Source of the DNA: an uncultured Clostridia bacterium
GTDB lineage: Bacteria > Bacillota > Clostridia > TANB77 > CAG-508
Reading direction: 5' to 3'
Length of the DNA: 14,677 bases
Assembly: GCA_934148985.1 (NCBI GenBank)
Contig: CAKPDO010000039.1
Coordinates: 1-14,677 of the forward strand
Positions 1 to 7,765 of the stretch are shown here, one piece after another. Position 1 is the first letter of the stretch, and every line of letters starts with the position of its first letter. The notes under the pieces were generated by a model, which worked only from the letters and a program-made list of their open reading frames with translations, did not search any database and was not told the origin of the DNA. The translations under genes and the position numbers were made by a program.

Positions 1-3000
1 TCTTTTGTAAATACTTTTTTATTAATTGCGTAATTTCCTTCTAATTTTTCATTTGCACGTTTGTTCATACTTGCAAGAAGTGAACGAATACGTATTTTTA
101 CGGCACCTAAGTTATTTACTTCATCAATTTTAATTAAAGTATACATTTTTCCGAAACTTCTTAAAATTTCTTCAACTTGGTCTGTTGTTACAGCATCTAC
201 TCCGGCAACCGAATGAGTTTAATTGTACAAGTTCTAGGTTATCATGTTTTCCAACAAAATCGGCTGCGGCATATAGCCTTGAATGGAACATCCATTGGTC
301 TACAACTCTTATTGGCCTTGTAGCTTCTGTTTGATTGGAAATACTATCTTCTGTTAAAACAGCAAGCCCTAATGATGTGATTAAAGTATCAATTCCGTGG
401 TTTATTTCTGGGTCTATATGATAAGGCCTACCTGCAAGTACAATTCCCTTCAAGTTATTTTCTTCTAAATATCGAACGGTTTCAATTCCTTTGTCTTGAA
501 TATCTTTTTTACATTTATGATATTCACTCTGAGCTTTTTCGGCTGCATCAATTAATTCTTGTTTGGTAAATTTATATTCTTTAAATTCATCTAATTCCAA
601 TATTTTCTTTACTAAATTTGGAGTATCAAAAGGTAAAAATGGATTAATGAATTTTATCTCCGGATTTTTTAAACCTTCAATATTATTTTTTAAAACCTCT
701 GAATAAGAGATTACAATAGGACAATTATATTTATTGTCAGCCTTTTCGTATTCTTTCCTTGAAAAAGGCATACAAGGATAAAATATTGTTTTAATTCCTT
801 TGTTTAGTAAATTTTCGATATGACCATGTGAAAGTTTGGCTGGGTAACATACTGATTCTGATGGCATTGATTCCATTCCATCTTCATAAGTTTTACGAGT
901 GCTTTTGTCTGATATAATTACCCTAAATCCTAGGTTTGTTAAAAATGTAAACCAAAATGGATAATCTTCATACATATTTAAAACTCTAGGGATACCAATA
1001 GTTCCACGGGTTGCATATTGTTCTTCTATTGGTTTGTAATCAAATATTCTTTCATATTTGTATTTAACTAAGTTTGGTAAACTTTTGTGTGTTTCAGTAC
1101 CTCCTGCACCTTTTTCGCAACGATTTCCTGATATGTAGCGTTTACCATTGCTAAATATGTTTATTGTAAGTTTACAATGATTTTCACATCCATTACATCT
1201 TGTGTGATTTATTTTTATATCTAGTTTATCTAATTCATCTTGTTTTAAAATACTTGAATAATATTCCATATCAAGATTAGTTTCATATTGCTCTTTAGCA
1301 AGTAATGCCATTCCATAAGCTCCCATAAGTCCAGCAATATCAGGCCTTATAACATTTTTACCAACAATTTTTTCAAAAGCACGAAGCACGGCATCATTGT
1401 AAAAAGTTCCACCTTGTACAACGATTTTATCTCCTAAAGTTTCAAAATCTCTTATTTTCATAACTTTTTGTAATGCATTTTTTATAACAGAATATGAAAG
1501 ACCACTTGAAATATCTCCAACTGAATATCCCTCTTTTTGAGCTTGCTTTATTTTAGAATTCATAAATACAGTACATCTTGAACCCAAGTCAACTGGTCTT
1601 TTTGCTTCAATTGCTTGTTTTACGAATTCTGATATTTCCAAGTTTAAGCTTTTGGCAAAAGTTTCTATAAATGACCCACAACCTGATGAGCATGCTTCAT
1701 TAAGCATTATACTATCTATTGCCCCATTTTTTAGTCTTATATATTTCATGTCTTGTCCACCGATATCAACTATGCTTGTAACATCTGGTTCAAATTGTTT
1801 AGCAGCTGTAAAATGGGCAATTGTTTCAATTTCTCCAATATCAACATTTAGAGCCGTTTGTATTAGTTTTTCGCCATAACCTGTAACGCCACTAAATCTT
1901 AGTTTTGCTGTTTCAGGTAATATTTTATACAAACTATTTAACATTTTTATAACACTTTGAAGTGGATTTCCCTCATTATTTCCATATAAAGAATAATGAA
2001 GTTTGCCTTCATTATCTATTAAAACTATTTTAGTTGTTGTAGAGCCAGCATCAATTCCAATAAAACAATCTCCTTTGTAATATTGAAGTTTAGCCTTAGG
2101 AACAGAAGCCCTTGAATGTCTATTTCTAAATTCTTCATATTCTTTATAATTTTTAAATAATGGTTCAATTGGACTTGTTGTGTTATCTTTAGATATTTTT
2201 AGATTTTCAATCCTTTTAGCCAACTCTTCATTAGAAATTGGAGCTTCTTCTAGGGAATCAAGGGCGGCACCTGTAGCTACTAGAAGATGAGCTTCTTCTG
2301 GGATTATTATTTCGTCATCTTTTAATTTTAAGGTTTCAATAAATCTGTTTCTCAATTCTGGAAGATATGTAAGAGGTCCGCCTAAAAATGCAACTTTTCC
2401 TCTAATTGGCCTACCACAAGCAAGACCTGAAATTGTTTGATTTACAACCGCTTGGAAAATTGATGCCGCAATATCTTCTTTTGCTGCGCCTTCATTAATT
2501 AAAGGCTGTACATCTGTTTTAGCAAAGACTCCGCATCTTGATGCAATTGGATAAATTGTTTTATGATTTTTGGCAAGTTCATTTAGTCCGGATGTATCAG
2601 TATGAAGTAGTGATGCCATTTGGTCAATAAAAGCACCAGTTCCACCAGCACATGTTCCATTCATTCTTTGCTCAATTGATTTATCAAAATAAATTATTTT
2701 TGCATCTTCTCCTCCAAGTTCTATAACTACATCAGTTTGAGGTATATATTTTTCTACCGCTCTTTTACATGATACGACTTCTTGTATAAAATTTACACCT
2801 AAAAATTTTGCAGCTGACATCGCACCAGAGCCTGTAAGTGCAAGCGTAAATTGACTATCTGGATATTTTTCATTTAATTCTTCTAATACATTACATACTG
2901 TATTTTTTGTATCTGAAAAATGTCTTCTATAATCTTTATATATTGTTTCTTGTTTTTCATTCATTACTACGATTTTTACTGTTGTAGAGCCTACATCTAG

Positions 3001-3027
3001 TCCTACGTGTAATATGTTTTGTGCCAT
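1..3027 (-). CDS. Fused acyl-CoA dehydratase activase (BadF/BcrA-type ATPase, DUF2229 family), partial and frameshifted
   Basis: Family knowledge: ATPases of this type use ATP and a [4Fe-4S] cluster to inject an electron into 2-hydroxyacyl-CoA dehydratases; the large fused forms have no firmly known substrate. Seen: two ASKHA ATPase halves. The first has DVGSTTVK at about residues 11-18 with cluster-type cysteines at about 126 (CAGGTG) and 165 (SRCGVF). The second has DAGSTTTK at about 326-333 with cysteines at about 446 and 485. A CX2CX3C group lies at about 611-618 with another Cys near 637, then the C-terminal DUF2229-like region. The ATG at 3027 is preferred over the GTG at 3036 because AGGAG lies 8 nt upstream. 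One extra base near 202-205 breaks the frame within SFGC|GVDAVTTDQ. Downstream the family sequence continues open in the next frame to base 1, where the window cuts the gene. It is a single-gene unit with its own promoter. Family assignment is confident; substrate unknown. Confidence 0.9.
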
Positions 3028-3053
3028 ATTTATCACTCCTTTAAATCCTTTTA

Positions 3054-3082
3054 ATTCTATACAATTTTCGACATTTTGTCAA
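3054..3082 (-). promoter_or_regulatory. Sigma-A-type promoter of the activase gene
   Basis: On the minus strand TTGACA (3082-3077) is separated by 17 nt from TAGAAT (3059-3054). The predicted 5' leader is only about 20 nt and carries AGGAG. Confidence 0.7.
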
Positions 3083-3109
3083 TTGGAATTATTGGAAAAT
3101 TAAATAAAT

Positions 3110-3166
3110 AGCAAGAACCCCGTAATGCGACTTACGGGGTTTTTAATGTTACTCAAATAACTTGCT
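3110..3166 (-). terminator. Terminator-like hairpin inside a larger folded element, between vanW-family gene and activase
   Basis: A 10-bp stem (3116-3125 with 3132-3141, containing CCCCGTAA/TTACGGGG) closes a 6-nt loop. An outer 6-bp helix, AGCAAG (3110-3115) with CTTGCT (3161-3166), encloses it together with a second small hairpin, GTTA/TAAC. The position fits the end of the VanW transcript, but the better T-run (3140-3144) is on the plus strand; the minus-strand exit is only TTCTTGCTATTT. Confidence 0.6.
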
Positions 3167-3225
3167 TAAGCTAATATTATATTAGCACATATTTTATTAT
3201 ATGTCAAATCTTACAATTTATGATT

Positions 3226-4773
3226 TTAATGAACTTTATATGTATAATTTGAAATTTTTTCATTTTTAACAACTGAGCCATTAAGTTTTAAGACTCTATA
3301 AGTAACAGACTTAATATAAGTATCAGTACGGCTAGTAACACTTGCTGAAATGCTTACATCATATTCTGGTTCTTGTTTATATCCCCAAATTTCGAATGAT
3401 GCAACACCATTAGCAACTGAACAAACTATTTTAATTGCATAATTTCTAGAGTTTTTAAATTGAAAATCTTTTACTCCATAAACAACAGTTGCATCACGAC
3501 CAGCTGTAGCATAAGATGGAATAAATTGGTGATTATGTAGTTCAACAATTTCTAAATTAGATAGTAATACAGCATTAAATAGAGTTGTAGATATTTGACA
3601 AATACCGCCGCCTAAACCATCTACTACCTGACCATTTAAGTAAATTGCAGCATCTTTATAACCAGCTGATATTGTTCTTTCACCAACAACATTATTATAT
3701 GAGAAAGTTTCACCTGGAAGTAAAACGGTTCCATTTATTTTTTTAGATGCTAGAATAAGATTTGTTGTTCTATTTTTATTTGATGCAGCGTATTTAGTTG
3801 AATATGATGCTAGCAAATCAGGAAAAGCCTCTTCGCCAATCATTTTGTTTGTAACTTTCGGATACAAAACTTTTAATGGAATTACACACTCTTTATCAGC
3901 TGTTTTCAAAATATTTTTTGCATCATCTAAATTAAAATCAATTCCATTTTCGGCAGGTGTTATTGTGTGAGTTTCAGCAACAAAAGAAGCGTCTTTTGCA
4001 TCTTTATGCACATTTTTATATATTTCATCTATATCTATTTCTTTAGGAGATTTTGGAGTAACAGCTATATCAATTATTTCATTAAGATATCTTAAATTTA
4101 CAACTTTTTCGGTAATATTTTTTATGGTTGCTTCTGTATCTATTACATAGCCATCACTACCCTTTGTTATAATTAAATTATTTCCTTCAATATAGTAACC
4201 ACTTTCCACTACTGCATCTGGCAATTCTAATGATAAGTTATTTAAAATTGTTTCTAATGCTTCTTTATCATATGTTACTGTTGGCATTATATTTACACCA
4301 TTTACCATTGCACTAAATATTTGAAAGTTATCTAAAAAGATGTTACTTGATTTTCCACACGAATATGCATAATTTACGGCTGATTCTATATCACATGATA
4401 GATTAATTTCTGATGCTTTTATGTAAGCTGTATAGTCATTTCTTGTTAATGTTATGTCATTTGATAATTTATCTAAATAATAATTTTTTAACTTTTGAGT
4501 GGCTTCTTGCTTAGTTAAATTTGACATATCTATTCCATTAATATAAATCCCTTGTGAAATTGTGGAACTTTTGCTATAGTTATATAAGGAAAATGCTCCA
4601 AATATTCCTATTAATATAACTAAAAAACTTAATAAAAAAATACAAATAACTATAATCCAGCGATTTGATTTTTTTTCTAGATTATCATTTGGTATTTGCT
4701 TGAATTCTTCCTTTTTTTCTGTTTGGGTAGAATCTTCTACGACTTCTACTTTTTGTTCTTCTTCTATAATCAT
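3226..4773 (-). CDS. VanW-family membrane-anchored cell wall protein
   Basis: The 515-residue protein has a short acidic cytoplasmic N-terminus, one membrane segment at about 39-63, then an extracellular part. Residues about 85-310 look like repeated peptidoglycan-binding (PG_binding_4-type) modules. A VanW domain spans about 335-465 and contains LPGETFSYN and the family signature GGGICQISTTLFNA at about 388-401. The last 45 residues are beta-rich and may be G5-like. Family knowledge: VanW proteins are common in Gram-positive cell walls; they are named from vancomycin-resistance clusters but have no settled biochemical activity, and nothing here suggests resistance genes. The ATG follows AGGGG by 7 nt. 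The gene has its own promoter and appears monocistronic. Confidence 0.9.
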   Translation of the reverse strand: MIIEEEQKVEVVEDSTQTEKKEEFKQIPNDNLEKKSNRWIIVICIFLLSFLVILIGIFGAFSLYNYSKSSTISQGIYINGIDMSNLTKQEATQKLKNYYLDKLSNDITLTRNDYTAYIKASEINLSCDIESAVNYAYSCGKSSNIFLDNFQIFSAMVNGVNIMPTVTYDKEALETILNNLSLELPDAVVESGYYIEGNNLIITKGSDGYVIDTEATIKNITEKVVNLRYLNEIIDIAVTPKSPKEIDIDEIYKNVHKDAKDASFVAETHTITPAENGIDFNLDDAKNILKTADKECVIPLKVLYPKVTNKMIGEEAFPDLLASYSTKYAASNKNRTTNLILASKKINGTVLLPGETFSYNNVVGERTISAGYKDAAIYLNGQVVDGLGGGICQISTTLFNAVLLSNLEIVELHNHQFIPSYATAGRDATVVYGVKDFQFKNSRNYAIKIVCSVANGVASFEIWGYKQEPEYDVSISASVTSRTDTYIKSVTYRVLKLNGSVVKNEKISNYTYKVH

Positions 4774-4832
4774 TTTATACCCCTATTTTATTATATGCTT
4801 TATTATTATTTTTGTTTCTTTTTTCATACTTT

Positions 4833-4861
4833 ATCGTACAATATTATTGTTTCTTTGTCAA
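4833..4861 (-). promoter_or_regulatory. Promoter of the VanW-family gene
   Basis: Minus-strand TTGACA (4861-4856), 17 nt, then TACGAT (4838-4833). The -35 box lies just beyond the helD stop codon and touches the 20-bp repeat at 4861-4880. Confidence 0.55.
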
Positions 4862-4880
4862 TGGATTTTTTTAGAATTTT
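4861..4880 (+). repeat. Left copy of a 20-bp direct repeat flanking the helD-sRNA-peptide segment
   Basis: The 20 bases (ATGGAT, seven-T run, AGAATTTT) are identical to 7573-7592 in the same orientation. This copy abuts the helD stop codon (4881-4883). The T-run makes it low in complexity, so common origin is uncertain. Confidence 0.6.
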
Positions 4881-7028
4881 TTATATTAAAACATCCAAAG
4901 TATGCATAGCTCTTGTAAATGAAACATACAATAACTTTGTATCCAAAACACTATCATCAAAATTGTTATAATCATAAATAATTACATTATCAAACTCTAG
5001 CCCTTTAGATAGATATGATGGAATTATAGTTATGCCACCATAATACTTATCAATCTGTTCCTCAATTAATTGAACATTATGTTCTGTTTTATTTAATTTA
5101 TTGTATAATTCTTTACTTCCATTCAAATCTTTGGTAATTACTGCTATATTTTTATAATTTTTATTCATTAAATCTTTAATTCTATTTTCTATAATTTTTA
5201 CTTTTTCATTTACACTGTTTGTATGAATAAAATGAACAGTATCTCCATGTCTTTCAACAGGAACGGCCAAATTTAAATTTTCTTTTTCATTAATTTTGGC
5301 AAGAACTTTATTAGCTTCATTCATAATTTCAACAGTTGTTCTATAACTTCTATCTAAGTTTTCTATACTAGCTTCATTATTGAAAATTACCTTATTAATA
5401 TGTTCCCAATTGTTAGTTCCTCTATATGAATATATACCTTGAGCAATATCCCCTAATATTGTTAAAGATTTGTTATTTCCTAAAACATAATTCAAAACAA
5501 AAAATTGAAACTCGCCATAGTCTTGAGCCTCATCTATAACAATATGTTTGAGAGAAAACTTCTCATCAAATCCATAAATTTTATATTGAAGATACAAAAT
5601 GCCAGCTAAATCTTCATATTCTACTTGTTTATATTTTAGATTATTGTTTAATTGTTCTTTTATATATTCAGCAATTTCATCGGAATAATATGAGTCCTTT
5701 TCATTAATTAATGCATTTTTATAGTAATTAATGACTTTATCAATTTTGAGTTTTTTGATATAGTCATTAACTAATTTTTTTCCACCTTTTAATAACTCAT
5801 TTATTTCATACTCGGTTTCGTTGAATATCTCAAGCCTAATTTTTTGCTTCTCTGCTGGGCTTAGGTTATCATCAATATTATTTATTTTTATTGTTCTTTT
5901 TTCTGTTATTTTTTCTACAAGTGAATCAGATAAATCATGTAGTTTTTTTATCATAATATTTTTTAATATATCAACACTAGTTTTTAGAGAAAATCTTTCT
6001 AAATTATCATATAAAATTTTTTTCAAATCTTCATATTTTATTGCAATAAATTCAGCAATTTTAAAGTCTTCATTTATTAATATATTTTCATAAATTGTAT
6101 TTAAATATTTATCTAGTAAATTTTTGAATGCCAGACTAGATTTAAATTTTGCGGATTCTTGTAATAATTTTGTATGTTCTTTTCCTTCAGCTACTATTTT
6201 TGCTAGTTCTACATTTGGATTTATTACTTTAATTTTATCACTTATATTATTTAATGCAAATTCTTCGAAAGTTTGCTGTCCTACATAATCAACTCCTAAA
6301 TCAGGAAGCACATTTGAAATATAATCCAAGAAAAATTTATTTGGTGCAATTATTAAAAAATCATCTGGTTTAAAATCTTTTTCATAAGTATATATTAAAT
6401 AAGCGATTCTATGCAATGCGACTGTAGTTTTTCCAGAACCTGCAACTCCTTGAACAATGAGAGGTTTATATATATTGGCTCTTATTATTTTATTTTGTTC
6501 TGATTGTATAGTTGATATAATATTTTTTAGTCTTACATCAGACTTTTCATTTAGACAATCCTGTAATAATTGGTCATTAGTTGTTATATCAATATCATTA
6601 TAATTTACTAGTTTTCCGTTTTCAATATTGTATTGTCTTTTTAGTCTTAAATCTCCTTTTATTGTTCCTTCAGGGCATTTATATTGGGTTCTACCTATTG
6701 TTCCATCATAATAAATACTTGATATTGGAGCTCTCCAATCAACAACAACTATATTTAAATCATCATCAAATATATTTGTTTTTCCTATGTAGATTTTTTC
6801 ACATTTGTTTTCATCATCAGCTTTGAAATCAATTCTTGCGAAATAGGGATTTTTTAATGCCCTATGTAGATTTCTATTTTTGGTTTCGTATTCTCTTGAC
6901 AGTGTATACAATAAATACTCGTCATCTGTTAATTGACTTCTTTTTTCATATATTTTTTCGTTGGTGCTTATGTTTTCTTCTACAAGTTCAATTACTTCTT
7001 TTAGCTTTTTTTCTTCGTTTTCTTCCAT
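4881..7028 (-). CDS. helD: RNA polymerase recycling motor ATPase HelD (UvrD/Rep-like superfamily 1)
   Basis: Family knowledge: HelD binds stalled or post-termination RNA polymerase, pries open its nucleic acid channels and uses ATP to release DNA and RNA; in some Gram-positive bacteria it also protects against rifamycins. Seen in the 715 residues: an N-terminal coiled-coil-like charged segment (about 1-60), the HelD signature PYFARIDF and VVVDWRAPISS (about 61-104), Walker A GVAGSGKTT (194-202), a helical insertion (about 260-470), Walker B VIDEAQD (497-503), the Q/R motif GDIAQGIYSYRG (526-537), SYRTT (561-565), GLEFD (676-680) and YVSFTRA (701-707). No catalytic motif is missing. Length is near that of B. 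subtilis HelD. The ATG follows AAAGGAGG by 7 nt. A structured leader of about 120 nt precedes it, unlike any other gene here, which suggests regulation after transcription starts. Confidence 0.93.
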   Translation of the reverse strand: MEENEEKKLKEVIELVEENISTNEKIYEKRSQLTDDEYLLYTLSREYETKNRNLHRALKNPYFARIDFKADDENKCEKIYIGKTNIFDDDLNIVVVDWRAPISSIYYDGTIGRTQYKCPEGTIKGDLRLKRQYNIENGKLVNYNDIDITTNDQLLQDCLNEKSDVRLKNIISTIQSEQNKIIRANIYKPLIVQGVAGSGKTTVALHRIAYLIYTYEKDFKPDDFLIIAPNKFFLDYISNVLPDLGVDYVGQQTFEEFALNNISDKIKVINPNVELAKIVAEGKEHTKLLQESAKFKSSLAFKNLLDKYLNTIYENILINEDFKIAEFIAIKYEDLKKILYDNLERFSLKTSVDILKNIMIKKLHDLSDSLVEKITEKRTIKINNIDDNLSPAEKQKIRLEIFNETEYEINELLKGGKKLVNDYIKKLKIDKVINYYKNALINEKDSYYSDEIAEYIKEQLNNNLKYKQVEYEDLAGILYLQYKIYGFDEKFSLKHIVIDEAQDYGEFQFFVLNYVLGNNKSLTILGDIAQGIYSYRGTNNWEHINKVIFNNEASIENLDRSYRTTVEIMNEANKVLAKINEKENLNLAVPVERHGDTVHFIHTNSVNEKVKIIENRIKDLMNKNYKNIAVITKDLNGSKELYNKLNKTEHNVQLIEEQIDKYYGGITIIPSYLSKGLEFDNVIIYDYNNFDDSVLDTKLLYVSFTRAMHTLDVLI

Positions 7029-7149
7029 TTTAATACCTCCTTTAAATTTATGAACTCTAAAGGATACATTAAAAAGCTGAAATTAAAGAGTTTTATCCCT
7101 TGGTTCCAGCTTTTTACTTTTTACATATTTAATTATCTCATTACAACTG
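7029..7149 (-). promoter_or_regulatory. Structured 5' leader of helD with terminator-like and SD-masking hairpins
   Basis: Reading the minus strand, a 9-10 bp stem, AAAAAGCTG (7115-7107) with CAGCTTTTT (7079-7071), ends in a T-run. An inner helix, AAGGG (7101-7097) with CTCTT (7090-7086), extends it. Next, TCCTTTA (7064-7058) can pair with TAAAGGA (7044-7038), which covers most of the AAAGGAGG ribosome binding site. AACTCT (7092-7087) in the first hairpin can instead pair with AGAGTT (7058-7053) in the second, so the two folds could be linked. The ligand or trigger is unknown. Confidence 0.5.
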
Positions 7150-7155
7150 AGGACT

Positions 7156-7184
7156 AGTATACGCTTTTTGAAAGTATTTGTCAA
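7156..7184 (-). promoter_or_regulatory. helD promoter
   Basis: Minus-strand TTGACA (7184-7179), 17 nt, TATACT (7161-7156). Predicted start near 7149. It diverges from the small RNA promoter at 7204, with only 19 bp between the two -35 boxes. Confidence 0.75.
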
Positions 7185-7203
7185 TAATTTTTTAAAAATT
7201 TAT

Positions 7204-7232
7204 TTGACATTATCCGAAAATACGCGTATAAT
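7204..7232 (+). promoter_or_regulatory. Consensus sigma-A promoter of small RNA 1
   Basis: TTGACA (7204-7209), exactly 17 nt, TATAAT (7227-7232): a full match to the consensus at both boxes and the strongest-looking promoter in the window. No open reading frame follows it on this strand. Confidence 0.85.
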
Positions 7233-7238
7233 AAGTAT

Positions 7239-7323
7239 AGGAAATGAACATACAGAAATGTATGCTGCCACATAAATGTAACAAACACTACATTGCCTGT
7301 CCAAAGCAAAATGTAGTGTTTTT
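7239..7323 (+). ncRNA. Predicted small RNA 1, about 85 nt, convergent with the 33-residue peptide gene
   Basis: A consensus promoter and a 12-bp terminator hairpin delimit a short unit with no credible coding frame. The predicted 5' end reads AGGAAAUGA, followed by a small hairpin (CATAC/GTATG, 7249-7264), then CUGCCAC, then the terminator. The 5' third matches the 5' end of the convergent peptide mRNA at 25 of 33 positions without gaps. The bases AAACACTAC (7283-7291) can pair over 9 nt, with one G-U pair, with the ribosome binding site region of that mRNA (7428-7436). I infer a regulatory RNA, possibly an RNA antitoxin. I do not recognise a known RNA family. Confidence 0.65.
7283..7321 (+). 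terminator. Shared, probably bidirectional terminator of small RNA 1 and the peptide mRNA
   Basis: AAACACTACATT (7283-7294) pairs with AATGTAGTGTTT (7310-7321) across a 15-nt loop, and TTT follows on the plus strand. On the minus strand the exit (TTTGTTACATTT) is weaker but U-rich. The peptide stop codon lies 5 bp from the hairpin. Confidence 0.75.
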
Positions 7324-7325
7324 AT

Positions 7326-7427
7326 TTATTCCTTATTTGTCCAAATTATGTATATAATTGTTAATAAGGTTACGTTTATAGTAAGGGAAAAACCTAATGC
7401 ATATATTAAAAATAATATAAAATCCAT
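7326..7427 (-). CDS. 33-residue hydrophobic peptide, toxin-like
   Basis: I do not recognise a family. The peptide begins MDFILFLIYALG and ends IIWTNKE. About residues 3-29 form one uninterrupted hydrophobic stretch, enough for one membrane helix, with a single acidic residue before it and Thr-Asn-Lys-Glu after it. Start choice is well supported: GAGGTG (7439-7434) lies 6 nt before the ATG, and a promoter lies at 7512-7540. The long leader (about 78 nt) folds just before the ribosome binding site: CACTTT (7472-7467) with AAAGTG (7444-7439), inner CATAG/CTATG. A predicted small RNA converges on its 3' end through a shared terminator. Size, membrane character and this layout resemble type I toxins such as the par/Fst group, although its residues do not look like Fst. 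Toxicity is inference. Confidence 0.65.
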   Translation of the reverse strand: MDFILFLIYALGFSLTINVTLLTIIYIIWTNKE

Positions 7428-7469
7428 AAACACCACCTCACTTTCTCATAGTGGAAACTATGAAGTAAA

Positions 7470-7502
7470 GTGGCAACACACATCTGCTTATTTTTATTTC
7501 CT
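7470..7502 (-). repeat. Peptide-mRNA copy of the AGGAAAU-N17-YUGCC 5' motif
   Basis: On the minus strand this 33-nt stretch matches the start of small RNA 1 (7239-7271, plus strand) at 25 of 33 positions without a gap, including AGGAAAU at the start and UGCCAC at the end. The two copies form an imperfect inverted repeat in the DNA, each at the 5' end of its own transcript. Confidence 0.6.
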
Positions 7503-7511
7503 ATGTTAGGT

Positions 7512-7540
7512 AGTATAGCATACAAAAAATAAAATTTCAA
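7512..7540 (-). promoter_or_regulatory. Promoter of the 33-residue peptide gene
   Basis: Minus-strand TTGAAA (7540-7535), 17 nt, TATACT (7517-7512). The transcript would begin near 7505, just before ATAGGAAAU. Confidence 0.65.
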
Positions 7541-7707
7541 CATAAATATTAGCATTTAAAAAAACTATTGACATGGATTTTTTTAGAATTTTGTATTTAT
7601 AGAAGAAATTTTTTCAATGTAAAAATATGCAAAAAAATATCCGAATTCGCCGTAAAAATATGCCAAAAACAGCGCGAAAAATTCTTCTTTATGTGGAAAA
7701 TCAAAAT
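7541..7707. other. Non-coding AT-rich stretch with direct and inverted repeats
   Basis: No supported gene. It holds the right copy of the 20-bp repeat (7573-7592), a TTGACA at 7568-7573 with only a weak -10 candidate, an imperfect inverted repeat (7601-7615 with 7676-7688), and inside that two near-identical direct repeats, GTAAAAATATGCAAAAA (7619-7635) and a version with one extra C (7652-7669). The central CGAATTCG (7642-7649) is palindromic. A further RNA gene or an operator is possible, but I cannot support either. Confidence 0.5.
7573..7592 (+). repeat. Right copy of the 20-bp direct repeat
   Basis: Identical over 20 bases and in the same orientation to 4861-4880. It lies just outside the promoter of the 33-residue peptide gene, so the two copies bracket complete transcription units. 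Confidence 0.6.
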
Positions 7708-7742
7708 AAAACAAAGCACTAATTCAAGTGCTTTGTTTTTTA
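7708..7742 (-). terminator. Bidirectional terminator downstream of the 62-residue gene
   Basis: AAAACAAAGCACT (7708-7720) pairs perfectly with AGTGCTTTGTTTT (7727-7739) around a 6-nt loop. T-rich exits occur on both strands. It lies 26 bp beyond the stop codon of the minus-strand gene. Confidence 0.8.
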
Positions 7743-7765
7743 GGCTAATCAAATGAAATAAATCA

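Noticed and set aside
4696..4971. Plus-strand frames opposite the vanW-family start and helD end
   Set aside because: They are antisense to well-supported genes, have no ribosome binding site, and their hydrophobic translation is what AT-rich antisense DNA gives.
7115..7140. Tiny upstream frames (AUG-AGA-UAA and AUG-UAA) in the helD leader as an attenuation peptide
   Set aside because: No Shine-Dalgarno precedes them, and such short frames are expected by chance in AT-rich DNA.
7239..7275. Resemblance of GGAAAUGA...CUGCC to the fluoride riboswitch core (GGCGAUGA...CUGCC)
   Set aside because: The helix following CUGCC and the downstream CUGAUG part of that class are missing, and no fluoride exporter gene follows.
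7239..7502. par/Fst-type antisense pairing through the 5' repeats
   Set aside because: The 5' motifs of the RNA and of the peptide mRNA are alike in sense, not complementary, so they cannot pair as the par direct repeats do.
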